Source: Cyanobacteria bacterium HKST-UBA04 (GTDB lineage: Bacteria; Cyanobacteriota; Vampirovibrionia; Vampirovibrionales; JAGQHJ01). Taken from it: a stretch of DNA of 55,831 nt. The notes beneath the pieces are model-generated. The model was not told where the DNA came from, searched no databases, and saw only the letters and a program-made list of their open reading frames with translations. The stretch spans positions 1 through 55,831 of the forward strand of contig JAGQHJ010000007.1 in NCBI GenBank assembly GCA_020431915.1. Direction: 5' to 3'. Shown piece by piece: positions 25,243 to 33,777 of the stretch. Position numbers and translations under genes: made by a program. Numbering within the stretch: position 1 is the stretch's first letter; the number at the start of each line of letters is the position of its first letter.

Positions 25243-26454
25243 ATGAACACTGTACTGAACGGCTGGATTAAAAAATCCCTGGCCTTAACCCTTACCCTGA
25301 CCACAGCCATGATGACGACCATGATAATGGCCAGCACCCCACCCATGGCAGTGGCAGCCGAGGATACCCCGCTTAACACGGAAGCCCAGCAGGCCAGCCA
25401 GGCCGCCGTGGATCAGTTCAACAAAAAAATTGTGAGCCAGACCGAAGACAAGATTGACCAGTTGCAAAACCAATACAAGCAACAGGAACAAGCCGGGGCC
25501 GACCCGGAAGTACTGGCCGAAACCCTGCAAAAAATTGCCGGCCTGTACCGCTCCATTAACGATTTTGGCCAAGCCGTCACCTACTATAACCAGGCCATTG
25601 ATCAGTATGAAAAAGTGCAGACCTTTGAGAATCCTCTCAACTACGCCAACACCCTGAAAACCCTGGCCGCCTTCTATGCCGCCAAGCAGGATTTCGACCA
25701 GTCGGAGAGCCTGCTCAAGCGGGCCGCTGGTTTGGTTAAACCGGGCGAAGCCGGTTATGACACCCTGCAGATGGACTTAGGCAATTTTTATTACGTGCAG
25801 GCCCGCCAATCGGAAAACCATGACGTTCTGCCCAAGGCACTGACCTATTTTAACCAGGCCTACAACGAAGCCAAATCGCAAACACCCCCCAAAACCATCC
25901 GGATGATTGAAGCCAAATCGGGGGTGGCACGCGTGTATGCCTTGAAAAACGATCTGGTCAATGCCCGCAAGGAACTGAACATTGCCTTGAATGACGCCAA
26001 AGCCGTTTGGGGCGAGGACCATCCCAACACGCAAGAGCTTGTCCGTTCGCTGGCCTTGATTGACAAGGCCGAGGAAGCCAGCACGCCGGAAAAAATAAAG
26101 CTGCGGCAGGAATGGAAAACCCACGCCCTGGCCGCCAGCGAGCATATGAACCAGCAGCGCTACCAGGAAGCCGAAACTGATTTTCTGAAGGCCATGGCCA
26201 TTGCCAAGCAGGTTGGCCCCGACTCGATGGAAATGGCCGCCACCCTGACCGGCCTCAGTTCGGCCTACATGGCCCAGAAGAAATTCAAGGCCGCCGAACC
26301 CATCCTCGAGCAGTCCATTGAGGTCAACAGCAAGCTGTTTGGAGCCGACAACCAGGATGTGATGCTCCAGCGCGACGCCCTCAAAAAAATTCAGGCCATG
26401 CTCAACACCCCCGAAGGGAAGGAACCGGCACCCGAGGCCAAACCCCAGGGTTAG
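25243..26454 (+). CDS. Secreted tetratricopeptide-repeat protein
   Basis: 403 residues with a signal peptide (Leu/Thr/Met-rich core residues 12-30; cleavage near PMAVAAEDT). The mature protein is helical with TPR-like units: AETLQKIAGLYRSINDFGQA, YANTLKTLAAFYAAKQDFDQ, TLQMDLGNFYYVQ, then two C-terminal repeats around QRYQEAETDFLKAMAIAKQV and AATLTGLSSAYMAQKKFKAA. Kinesin-light-chain-like spacing (about 42 residues) is seen in parts. It ends in a Pro/Glu-rich tail. Such proteins scaffold periplasmic or outer-membrane assemblies; no specific partner is suggested by neighbours. Confidence 0.8.
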   Translation: MNTVLNGWIKKSLALTLTLTTAMMTTMIMASTPPMAVAAEDTPLNTEAQQASQAAVDQFNKKIVSQTEDKIDQLQNQYKQQEQAGADPEVLAETLQKIAGLYRSINDFGQAVTYYNQAIDQYEKVQTFENPLNYANTLKTLAAFYAAKQDFDQSESLLKRAAGLVKPGEAGYDTLQMDLGNFYYVQARQSENHDVLPKALTYFNQAYNEAKSQTPPKTIRMIEAKSGVARVYALKNDLVNARKELNIALNDAKAVWGEDHPNTQELVRSLALIDKAEEASTPEKIKLRQEWKTHALAASEHMNQQRYQEAETDFLKAMAIAKQVGPDSMEMAATLTGLSSAYMAQKKFKAAEPILEQSIEVNSKLFGADNQDVMLQRDALKKIQAMLNTPEGKEPAPEAKPQG

Positions 26455-26481
26455 CGTCGATTACCCCCTATTTGCATACCA

Positions 26482-26506
26482 AGACGGATAGCTAAAACAC
26501 CCGTCT
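26482..26506 (+). terminator. Weak hairpin after the TPR gene
   Basis: AGACGG (26482-26487) and CCGTCT (26501-26506) can pair around a 13-nt loop, followed by CGGTTTTG. A second short stem (CTCCCC/GGGGAG, 26529-26546) follows. Either could end the TPR transcript; neither is strong. Confidence 0.3.
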
Positions 26507-26607
26507 CGGTTTTGCCTGACAGCCCAACCTCCCCCTTATAGGGGAGATTACCCCTAAAATCCACGTACAGGGTGCATAACCAGCCGATTTTTGCCGATCA
26601 CCATGGC

Positions 26608-27582
26608 ATGGATTTGTTGACCCTCCTCCTGCTGACAGCCACCACCGGGGTGTTGGCCCTGGTATTGACCATGGGCCTGAGCGGCTGGCGCGATTTTGTG
26701 GAGCATCGCCGTGTACGGCTGCAAGCCACGCCCCGTCAACCACAGTCCCTTTCATCCCAAAACGGCCAGAGGGTGCCCAAACTGGTGCAACCCGGTACCG
26801 CTACCTCGGCCTTTGCCCGCTGGTGCACCGACTTGGCCATGGCACACGACGACGTCTCGGCCAAGTCCACCACCTGGTTGCTAAACCGCCTGATTACGTA
26901 CCGGTTTGAGTTTACCCGCCACACCATTGGCCCGGAATTCCCGGCCCAGGTTGCCGAAGCCCTAAACCAACTGCCCAAAGTGTTTTTGGAAATCATGGTG
27001 GCCCACGGCGTGCCGCTGGAACTGGACGTGGTGGGCGAACCACCGGCCATGGCCGATGTAGGTGGCCCCAACCCCAAACTGCACCTGAACAAGTTTTTCC
27101 TGATTGACGAAACCCTCTACCGCTCACAGCAAAACCCTGTTTTTCCCTACGATTTGCCCGGCGTACTGGCACACGAATTTGCCCATTACCTGGACTGGCA
27201 TTGCATGCCCGACATCCCCGACGACGCCCAGCAGCGGTTGCTGGGCCACGGGCATTTAACCGGCCGCCGGGAATTCTGCCAGGCATGGCAAGCCTGCGTG
27301 GCAGCTATTCCCCACAGCGAGCACATGCCGACCGAAGACGAGTGGGCCGCCCTTATCGCCACCGTCGGCGGTCAGCTCCACCTGCCCAAGGAACAACAGG
27401 ATCTGCTTGAGGTTTCGTTCTTCATTAACCGGCCCGAGGAAGTGTTTGCCGAGTGCCTCGTTTACCTGCTTTACGGCACAGCCCGCCGGCCGGTGCTGTC
27501 CTATTTCATGCCCTGTGTGCCCGTGGTCGAGGCCCTGCTGCGCGAAGGGTTGCAAGCCTGCTGTGCAAGGCCCCGCCAATGA
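26608..27582 (+). CDS. Membrane-anchored zincin metallopeptidase
   Basis: 324 residues from the ATG at 26608; a GTG at 26572 is possible. One N-terminal membrane anchor (LLTLLLLTATTGVLALVL) is followed by a soluble domain with AHEFAHYLDWH: zinc ligands His189 and His193, catalytic Glu190. A downstream NRPEEVFAECLVYLLYG (residues 274-290) supplies a likely third ligand Glu. This spacing is like ATLF/MtfA-type zincins, whose C-terminal helix carries E-x-F-A-E. The neighbouring PEP-phosphotransferase gene starts inside its last codons (ATGA), so the two are translationally coupled. Substrate unknown. Confidence 0.75.
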   Translation: MDLLTLLLLTATTGVLALVLTMGLSGWRDFVEHRRVRLQATPRQPQSLSSQNGQRVPKLVQPGTATSAFARWCTDLAMAHDDVSAKSTTWLLNRLITYRFEFTRHTIGPEFPAQVAEALNQLPKVFLEIMVAHGVPLELDVVGEPPAMADVGGPNPKLHLNKFFLIDETLYRSQQNPVFPYDLPGVLAHEFAHYLDWHCMPDIPDDAQQRLLGHGHLTGRREFCQAWQACVAAIPHSEHMPTEDEWAALIATVGGQLHLPKEQQDLLEVSFFINRPEEVFAECLVYLLYGTARRPVLSYFMPCVPVVEALLREGLQACCARPRQ

Positions 27583-30239
27583 GCACGGCATCTCGGTACT
27601 GGGTGGCGGATGATGCCCCGGATTTTAAACAGTGGCCGGTGGGGGGCAAGGCCCGGGCCCTGAGTATTCTTAAACAGCAGGGGTTACCCATTCCGGCATG
27701 GCTGACCATTTTACCCACGTGGTTAACCGACAGCCTGGCAAATACCCCCCTGAGCGCCCGAGCCATCGAAGCGGTTTGCCTGAGCGAGGAAACCGTCGCC
27801 GATTTGCTGGCATACGTGGCAACCACCTTTGCCCCCGGCACCCGCTTTGCCGTGCGATCCTCAGCGGTGGCCGAAGACCATGCCCGGCATGCCTTTGCCG
27901 GCATCCTGCACACCTGCCTCGACGTACCGTGCGACAAACTTGTCGAGGCCATCAAAACCGTCTGGGCTTCGGCATGCCAACCGGCAGCCCTGGCCTATGC
28001 CCGGCAACATGGCCTGTCGCTTCAAGACTGCATCCCTGCCGTGATGATCCAGGCCTACCTGTCACCAGGCCAGATAGCCGCCTCCGGTGTGGCCTTCAGT
28101 GCCGATCCCAAAACAGGCAACCCTAACCTATGGATTGTATCGGCCACACCGCAGCACAACCAGGGCCTGGTTGGCGGCAGCGACACGGGCCAGACCCTTT
28201 ATTGCTGGCGCAACGAAACGGTACTCTACAAACCGGACGAGCCACCGGTGTTAACTGACACGCAATTGGCCATGGTCCTGGACATGCTGGCCCACTGCAC
28301 CGACGTGTTTGGCGAAGCACAGGATGTGGAGTGGGCATTGACCCGAGACAACCGGCCCGTGCTGCTGCAATCGCGCCCAGTAACCGCCCTGCCCGAGTTT
28401 ACGCCACCCAGCCACCCTAGCCATCGGTACGACTGGCACCATACCTTCACGGGCGAAACCTGGCCAGCGGCCGTCGTGCCGTTAACCGCCTCGTTGGCCC
28501 GGCACAACATGGCCGTGGTATACGGCACCCAAACCCTGCTGGGCTGCCCGCCCAAAACCAGCAAGGCCACCCTGCATGAACTGTGCCGGGGCTTGACCGG
28601 TACCCTCCAGGGCCGGGTGGTCCTGAACCAAACCATGCTTGAGCAACTGTGGTTTTTGGCCCCCACCCTCGCTTACCGTTTCCACGCCGTTGCCAAGCTC
28701 TGGCATGTCTGCCGGGCTCAGCAAAAGGTTACCGATCCCTTCGTGGATCAGCTCGCCGAACTGGTGGCCGGGTTAGGCCGGGCCACCGGCACCATGCTGG
28801 GACTGCCCTGGCACAGCTATACGATATGCGTTCAAACCCGTCTGGACAGACTGTTGCACCGAAAACCAAACCTGACGCAAACCCTGCAACGTATGCAGCG
28901 CCTGACCCACGGTTCGGTGTGCTACCAGTTTCTGCTGGGTGCCTGCCACCATGGCCTGGTGGCATTGGATCGGTTGACCACAGGCGATTGTGCTTGTGCC
29001 GAAACAGACGAAGCCCGTGTGTTTGCCGATCTGCAACGGGGCCTTTGCACCCCGAACCACCAGCGCCTGCATGCCCAGCATCGGGTGATTGAGGCGCTGC
29101 ATCATCACCGGGATCTGGTGATACAGCTGGCCAACACGCTGACCAAACCCAGTGACGAAGCTGTTCGGGACATGTATACCGCCACGCAGTTCTTCCCCGA
29201 TGTACGACAGGCCGTGGCTGATTTTTTTAATGCCTACGGCACACGGCTCATGCAGGATTACATGCTCGAAGCCCCCAGTTATTGGGAAGCCCGGCAACGG
29301 CTGGTGGCCCAATGGGTTCGGCTGGCCCAAGGCACCCTCGAAACCGGCCACCCCTCGAAGCCATCCCCCGCGCATCCCCGGCAACTGTCATCAACGGGCA
29401 AGGGGTTGTATCGCTTCCTGCTTTGGCCTGCCCGCCTGCTGCTTCGCAGCGTGGGACGATGGGCATTGCAGGGCCGTGAATCGACACGCGAAGCCCTAAC
29501 GTACCAAGCCGCCCGGCTCCGGCAAAAAGCCAAGGCCTTTGGCCAAAGGCTGGTAGCAGATGGCGTGCTACAACGCTGGGACGACATGCTGTTTCTGAGC
29601 CTGCCGGAATGGTACGTCCTCAAGCATGCCCATCGACAGGCCCAAACCACCTATGCCCTCAAGGCGTTGTCCCACACGCTGGCAACGGTTATTAGCGAGC
29701 GGCGGCAACGGTTCGAACGACACAGCCACCTGGCCGACATACCGGCGAAATCGTGGACACTGGGATACGGGGAAACCTTGCCCCAGTGGATGCCACCCGA
29801 AGGCACGGCCATGGCAGGCTCATGCCCCGACTGGCTGCTGGCATGCCACATTCACCAAGCCCCCTACGATGAGCGGCTTAGCCCCCCAAACGACCCTCGG
29901 TTGACCGACCAAACAGCCACCGGCCTGGGGGTTTCTCAAGGCCGGGTTACAGGACAAACCCTATGGGTGGATGGGCACACCGGCCTGCTGAATCCGGCCG
30001 ACCTGTCGGGCAAAATTTTGTTGGCCCCGACGGCCGATCCGGCCCTGGTGGCGTACCTGCCCTATGTGCGCGGCGTGGTCTTTGCCAAAGGCAACATGCT
30101 CAGCCATGCCGTGATTGTGGCGCGCGAACTGCAGTTGCCGGTGGTCGTCGGCATCGACGGCCTGGGCGACTGGGTCGATAGCCACGAAACCATTACCCTG
30201 GATGCCACGTTGGGCACCCTTAAAAAAACGGATCCTTAA
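27579..30239 (+). CDS. PEP-utilising phosphotransferase (PEP synthase / rifampicin phosphotransferase family)
   Basis: 886 residues. Start ATG at 27579 overlaps the stop of the zincin gene by 4 bp. The N-terminal ATP-binding domain has GGKARALSILKQQGLPIP, FAVRSSAVAEDHARHAFAG, AVMIQAYLSPGQIAASGVAF and VLLQSRPVTALP. The C-terminal swivelling domain has VVFAKGNMLSHAVIVAREL with the phospho-carrier His843, followed by PVVVGIDGL. The length is close to rifampicin phosphotransferase, about 870 residues, and it lacks a PEP/pyruvate TIM-barrel, so it probably phosphorylates a small molecule instead of making PEP. The central 400 residues are diverged. Coupling to a membrane peptidase is unusual. Confidence 0.8.
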   Translation: MSTASRYWVADDAPDFKQWPVGGKARALSILKQQGLPIPAWLTILPTWLTDSLANTPLSARAIEAVCLSEETVADLLAYVATTFAPGTRFAVRSSAVAEDHARHAFAGILHTCLDVPCDKLVEAIKTVWASACQPAALAYARQHGLSLQDCIPAVMIQAYLSPGQIAASGVAFSADPKTGNPNLWIVSATPQHNQGLVGGSDTGQTLYCWRNETVLYKPDEPPVLTDTQLAMVLDMLAHCTDVFGEAQDVEWALTRDNRPVLLQSRPVTALPEFTPPSHPSHRYDWHHTFTGETWPAAVVPLTASLARHNMAVVYGTQTLLGCPPKTSKATLHELCRGLTGTLQGRVVLNQTMLEQLWFLAPTLAYRFHAVAKLWHVCRAQQKVTDPFVDQLAELVAGLGRATGTMLGLPWHSYTICVQTRLDRLLHRKPNLTQTLQRMQRLTHGSVCYQFLLGACHHGLVALDRLTTGDCACAETDEARVFADLQRGLCTPNHQRLHAQHRVIEALHHHRDLVIQLANTLTKPSDEAVRDMYTATQFFPDVRQAVADFFNAYGTRLMQDYMLEAPSYWEARQRLVAQWVRLAQGTLETGHPSKPSPAHPRQLSSTGKGLYRFLLWPARLLLRSVGRWALQGRESTREALTYQAARLRQKAKAFGQRLVADGVLQRWDDMLFLSLPEWYVLKHAHRQAQTTYALKALSHTLATVISERRQRFERHSHLADIPAKSWTLGYGETLPQWMPPEGTAMAGSCPDWLLACHIHQAPYDERLSPPNDPRLTDQTATGLGVSQGRVTGQTLWVDGHTGLLNPADLSGKILLAPTADPALVAYLPYVRGVVFAKGNMLSHAVIVARELQLPVVVGIDGLGDWVDSHETITLDATLGTLKKTDP

Positions 30240-30281
30240 CCGACACCCGCCCCGTAATTTTTTCCGGCGCCAACCGGAGGC

Positions 30282-31202
30282 TCAGTCCACCCGGGCCAAA
30301 AGCCGGGCCAGGCAATCGGAGAGCGGATGCCCGGCCTGGGCTTCATCAGCCGTAAAATCGGGACTGGAATTGGCCTCAAACACCACCAGCTCGCCATCAG
30401 GGGTTTGGCGCATGTCAATGGCCGTAAACACCAGCCCCGTAACCTGGGCCACGCGACGAGCCAAAGCCACCATGGCCTCGTCCGGCTCGAAGGCCTGACG
30501 AAGCGTATAGGCATCCTCGTTGATATCGAGGGCATCACTGATCACCCGCACACCAAAGACCGCCTCGCCAATTACGTACAACCGGATTTCCTGACCCGCC
30601 ACGTATTCCTGCAGCATGGTCGGCGAATTGGCCAGCCTGGCCAGCATGTCCGGCTTCAGGTGCTTTGGCAGCAATTCCTCGGTAAAGGCCTGTCCCCAGG
30701 GAGGCTTAAAAATACACCGGGCATGCTGCTCATAAAACGCCACCACCGCCTCGGGCCGGTTCGTGACGGTTGTGGCTGGCACCCGCACACCGGCTGCCTT
30801 AAGGCAACGCAGCACATCGGTTTTATAGTTGTGGTGATCCGCCGGCTTGATCGGATTCACAAACAGGCAGTCCCGCTCAGCCAAGCCATAAAAAAAGCTC
30901 CAGAACGCCGAGTTGATGTTCTGGTAAACCGTGTCGCCAATTTCAGCCGGATCGTCGGGCCGAAGCACAAAGGGGTACTGGCAGCAGTAGTACACGGCCC
31001 GTATTTCGTCAGCCGGCACCGACACCCCTTCGCCAGGCAAGAACAGCACGTCCTGACCGCTGTCATCGATCGACTGGGTTAATTGAAGCGTGTATGGAAA
31101 ACACGCGTTGTTTAACACGATGTACGGTAATCGCTGCCGATGCAAAGCCGGGCACAGCCCCTGCACACGCAAATCCGTTTCATCGCCTAAAACAATCAAC
31201 AT
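30282..31202 (-). CDS. ATP-grasp ligase (RimK/MvdD-like)
   Basis: 306 residues from the ATG at 31202 (a TTG at 31214 is less likely). ATP-grasp enzymes join a carboxylate to an amine or hydroxyl through an acyl phosphate. Visible parts are an N-terminal Rossmann-like domain, KTDVLRCLKAAGVRVPATTV, CIFKPPWGQAFTEE, LQEYVAGQEIRLYVIGEAVF, FTAIDMRQTPDGELVVFEAN and SSPDF. These match the RimK, glutathione synthetase and microviridin ligase (MvdC/D) group. It converges with the PEP-phosphotransferase and is divergent from the EGT-repeat gene, 366 bp away. Substrate not known; see findings for a possible link. Confidence 0.8.
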   Translation of the reverse strand: MLIVLGDETDLRVQGLCPALHRQRLPYIVLNNACFPYTLQLTQSIDDSGQDVLFLPGEGVSVPADEIRAVYYCCQYPFVLRPDDPAEIGDTVYQNINSAFWSFFYGLAERDCLFVNPIKPADHHNYKTDVLRCLKAAGVRVPATTVTNRPEAVVAFYEQHARCIFKPPWGQAFTEELLPKHLKPDMLARLANSPTMLQEYVAGQEIRLYVIGEAVFGVRVISDALDINEDAYTLRQAFEPDEAMVALARRVAQVTGLVFTAIDMRQTPDGELVVFEANSSPDFTADEAQAGHPLSDCLARLLARVD

Positions 31203-31568
31203 AGAAAAGGCCAAACCCGACTCAACAAAACCAAGACACGCTTGCGCTTTTTTTCTCTTTATTTTCTCTGTCTGTCTTTTTATTGTACCGTATCACCCGA
31301 CCAGACCAACGGGGCCACTTGGTTAAGCCGCCTCTTTAAATTGTTAATATTACTTTAGATAGGATATAAAAACCCTCAAAAATTTTAATAATTTCTTTTT
31401 ATTCTATTAACAGCCTTTAAGGCCCGCTTGGCTTTCGCTTTCGCTTTCTCAACGGCCTTAAGCCCCGCAACGTTCGTTCCCGGTTCGTTCCCCCACCCCC
31501 CATTTATTTTGGAGACAAGCCCGTTACAGTCTCACCCATACTGTACCGATCGGCTTCACTGAAGATCG
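31203..31568. other. AT-rich divergent intergenic region
   Basis: No gene. 31240-31300 is pyrimidine-rich, and 31330-31410 is strongly AT-rich, with runs such as AAATTGTTAATATTAC and AATTTTAATAATTTC standing out against the GC-rich background. TTTCGC is repeated twice near 31435-31446. This region probably holds divergent promoters for the ATP-grasp and EGT-repeat genes. Confidence 0.5.
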
Positions 31569-32558
31569 ATGACGACCAACCATTTTTCCGACTATAGCCA
31601 GCATTACCAAACCGGCCTGGATCAACTGGCCGGCCGACCGGCTACCGTAACCACCGGGGCCAGTCTGTTGCAACACCGTTATAAGGATGTCGTCGCCTTT
31701 GAAGGGACCAAGCTGACCACCACCAAACGGTATAAGGATGTCATTGCCTTTGAAGGGACCAGCCTGACGACCCAGCGCATCAACACCATGCAAGGCCAAA
31801 TAACCGGCCTGGCAGGCTACACCCCTTGGCAAGCCAAACTGGTTTATGCCCCGGAGGGAACAACGACCGGTGGCCGAAAAATCAATACCCGTGCCGAAGG
31901 CACGGGAGGTATTGGGGGCATTGGCCCGCGTAAGATACCGGTGTTCGTGGAAGGAACGGGTGGTGGCACCATCCCCCCAGCACCCGCACCTGTGCCAACC
32001 CCCAAATACAGAATTGCCCCGGAAGGCACCGGTGGCGGCACCATTCCCCCAGCACCCGCACCTGTACCAACCCCCAAATACAGAATTGCTCCGGAAGGTA
32101 CCGGCGGTGGTACCCTCCCACCTGCACCAGCGCCTGTGCCAACCCCCAAGCTGAGAATTGCTCCGGAAGGTACCGGCGGCGGCATCTACCCGCCAGCACC
32201 TGCGCCAGCCCCGGCACCGGTTCCAACCCCCAAGCTTAGAATTGCCCCGGAAGGCACCGGTGGCGGTATCATCCCCCCAGCACCTGCTCCGGCACCGATT
32301 CCGCTGCCTGGCTCCACCACGCCCAAAATTGCCATACGCCCGGAAGGTACCGGCAACACCCCGCCTGTTCCATTACCACCGCCCTTGCCCAACAGCCCTC
32401 CGCCTACCCCGGCCCCGCTACCAAACCCAACGTATACTCCGCCCATCACCACTGCAGCCAGCGGCCCCGATCAATCCACACTCAAGATCGTCCTGAGCTT
32501 CATGATGATGTTTATGATGATGATGCTCGGGTTTGGCAACGGCAGCCGTCGCTACTAG
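31569..32558 (+). CDS. EGT-repeat Pro-rich protein with C-terminal hydrophobic helix
   Basis: 329 residues, unrecognised. The tripeptide EGT occurs ten times. Two copies are in paired units RYKDVVAFEGTKLTT and RYKDVIAFEGTSLTT, then APEGTTT, RAEGT, FVEGT, four of APEGTGGG and RPEGT. From residue 122 these are carried in 24-31-residue repeats ending in PAPAPVPTP. The C-terminus is hydrophobic and Met-rich (SFMMMFMMMMLGFG) followed by NGSRRY, and is preceded by LKIVL, as in the protein at 22720. No signal peptide. It ends 10 bp before the convergent dnaJ stop. A repeat scaffold, an envelope protein or a modified peptide precursor are all possible. Confidence 0.7.
   Translation: MTTNHFSDYSQHYQTGLDQLAGRPATVTTGASLLQHRYKDVVAFEGTKLTTTKRYKDVIAFEGTSLTTQRINTMQGQITGLAGYTPWQAKLVYAPEGTTTGGRKINTRAEGTGGIGGIGPRKIPVFVEGTGGGTIPPAPAPVPTPKYRIAPEGTGGGTIPPAPAPVPTPKYRIAPEGTGGGTLPPAPAPVPTPKLRIAPEGTGGGIYPPAPAPAPAPVPTPKLRIAPEGTGGGIIPPAPAPAPIPLPGSTTPKIAIRPEGTGNTPPVPLPPPLPNSPPPTPAPLPNPTYTPPITTAASGPDQSTLKIVLSFMMMFMMMMLGFGNGSRRY
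31932..32324 (+). repeat. Five in-frame 72-93-bp coding tandem repeats
   Basis: Five units encode K-[I/Y/L]-x-x-x-x-E-G-T-G-G-G followed by Pro/Ala-rich linkers. Unit lengths are 72, 72, 72, 84 and 93 bp (24, 24, 24, 28 and 31 residues). The second and third are almost identical at the DNA level, suggesting recent duplication; the later units grow by added PA pairs. Confidence 0.85.
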
Positions 32559-32568
32559 CAACGGTCGC

Positions 32569-33765
32569 TTAGCCAGAGGGCTGCAACGACACGGGCTGTC
32601 CGGCAGTGCCCCAATGTGTTTGTACCCACTGAGCCATCGCCTTAAAGGTGGTCTGAACGTGCTTGTTTGCCATCGATTCATGGGACTGACGGTTTTTTTC
32701 CAGCTGCTGTAACTGCTCAAGCAACTGCTTTTCTTCCTTGTCCAGCTTCTTGGGAATCTCAACCATAATATGCACCAGGTGGTTGCCTCGCTGGTTGGCC
32801 TGATTGAGCACCGGCACCCCTTTTTGCTTAAGGGTAAACACTTCGCCAACTTGGGTACCGGCAGGAATATCCAGGGTTTCAGTCCCATGCAGCCCTTCAA
32901 CCGAGACCCTGGCCCCCAAGGCCAGATCGCTGTAGCTGACCGTCCGGCGAGAATGCACATCGTAACCGTCCCGCTGGAACTGGGGATGGGGCTCGACGTG
33001 CACCATCACGTACAAATCACCCGGCGGCCCGCCCATATACCCGGCATCGCCTTCGCCTACCATCCGCAGGCGGGTTCCCGTATCGACGCCCATCGGCACG
33101 GTAATGGTCAATGTCTTGGGCTCGCGTAACCGCCCCCGCCCACCGCAGGTCGTGCAGGGGTCGACAATAACCTGGCCACTGCCCTGGCACTGCGGACAGG
33201 TAGAAATCTGGGTAAACTGGCCCAGAATGGTTTGGGTGGTCTGCCGGATTTTGCCCTGACCCATACAGGTCTGACACGTGGCTGGACCGCCCGATTCGGG
33301 GGAGGCGCCACTGCCGTTGCACGGGCGACATTCGATAAGCTGGGGCACCTGGATCTCTTTTTGGGTGCCAAACACGGCATCGGTAAAGGCAATATTGAGG
33401 TCGTACTGCAGGTGGTTTCCCTGTATCGGCCCGGCAGCCCGGCCGGATCGGCTGGCAAACTCGGCCCCGAAAAACTGGGCAAACAAATCGTTGAGATCGG
33501 GGAAGGCGTCCATGAAATCCCAGCTTTGCTGGTGGCCGGCACCCTGCAGCCCCTGATGACCATAGGTATCGTATATCTGGCGTTTCTGCGGATCACTGAG
33601 CACCTGATAGGCTTCCCCAAGCTCCTTGAAATGCCCCTCGGCATCCGGGTCCTTGTTTACATCGGGGTGGTACTGGCGGGCCTTCTTCCGAAACGCCTTT
33701 TTAATTTCGTCCGGGGACGCATGTTTGCTGACACCCAGTAATTCGTAATAATCGGCTTTACTCAT
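32569..33765 (-). CDS. dnaJ: Chaperone DnaJ
   Basis: 398 residues, full-length type I Hsp40 that delivers substrates to DnaK. J-domain residues 4-70 include YYELLGVSKHASPDEIKKAF and YHPDVNK with the HPD motif. A short Gly/Phe region follows, then four zinc-binding repeats (CRPCNGSG, CQTCMGQG, CPQCQGSG, CTTCGGRG), then the client-binding domain (GDLYVMVHVEPHPQFQRDG). Its ATG is 12 bp downstream of the grpE stop, so grpE-dnaJ form an operon. dnaK is not in the window. Confidence 0.97.
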   Translation of the reverse strand: MSKADYYELLGVSKHASPDEIKKAFRKKARQYHPDVNKDPDAEGHFKELGEAYQVLSDPQKRQIYDTYGHQGLQGAGHQQSWDFMDAFPDLNDLFAQFFGAEFASRSGRAAGPIQGNHLQYDLNIAFTDAVFGTQKEIQVPQLIECRPCNGSGASPESGGPATCQTCMGQGKIRQTTQTILGQFTQISTCPQCQGSGQVIVDPCTTCGGRGRLREPKTLTITVPMGVDTGTRLRMVGEGDAGYMGGPPGDLYVMVHVEPHPQFQRDGYDVHSRRTVSYSDLALGARVSVEGLHGTETLDIPAGTQVGEVFTLKQKGVPVLNQANQRGNHLVHIMVEIPKKLDKEEKQLLEQLQQLEKNRQSHESMANKHVQTTFKAMAQWVQTHWGTAGQPVSLQPSG

Positions 33766-33777
33766 GGCAATGGCGGG

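Noticed and set aside
31969..32330. CRISPR-like array in the repeated region
   Set aside because: Repeats are coding, in frame, with no unique spacers.
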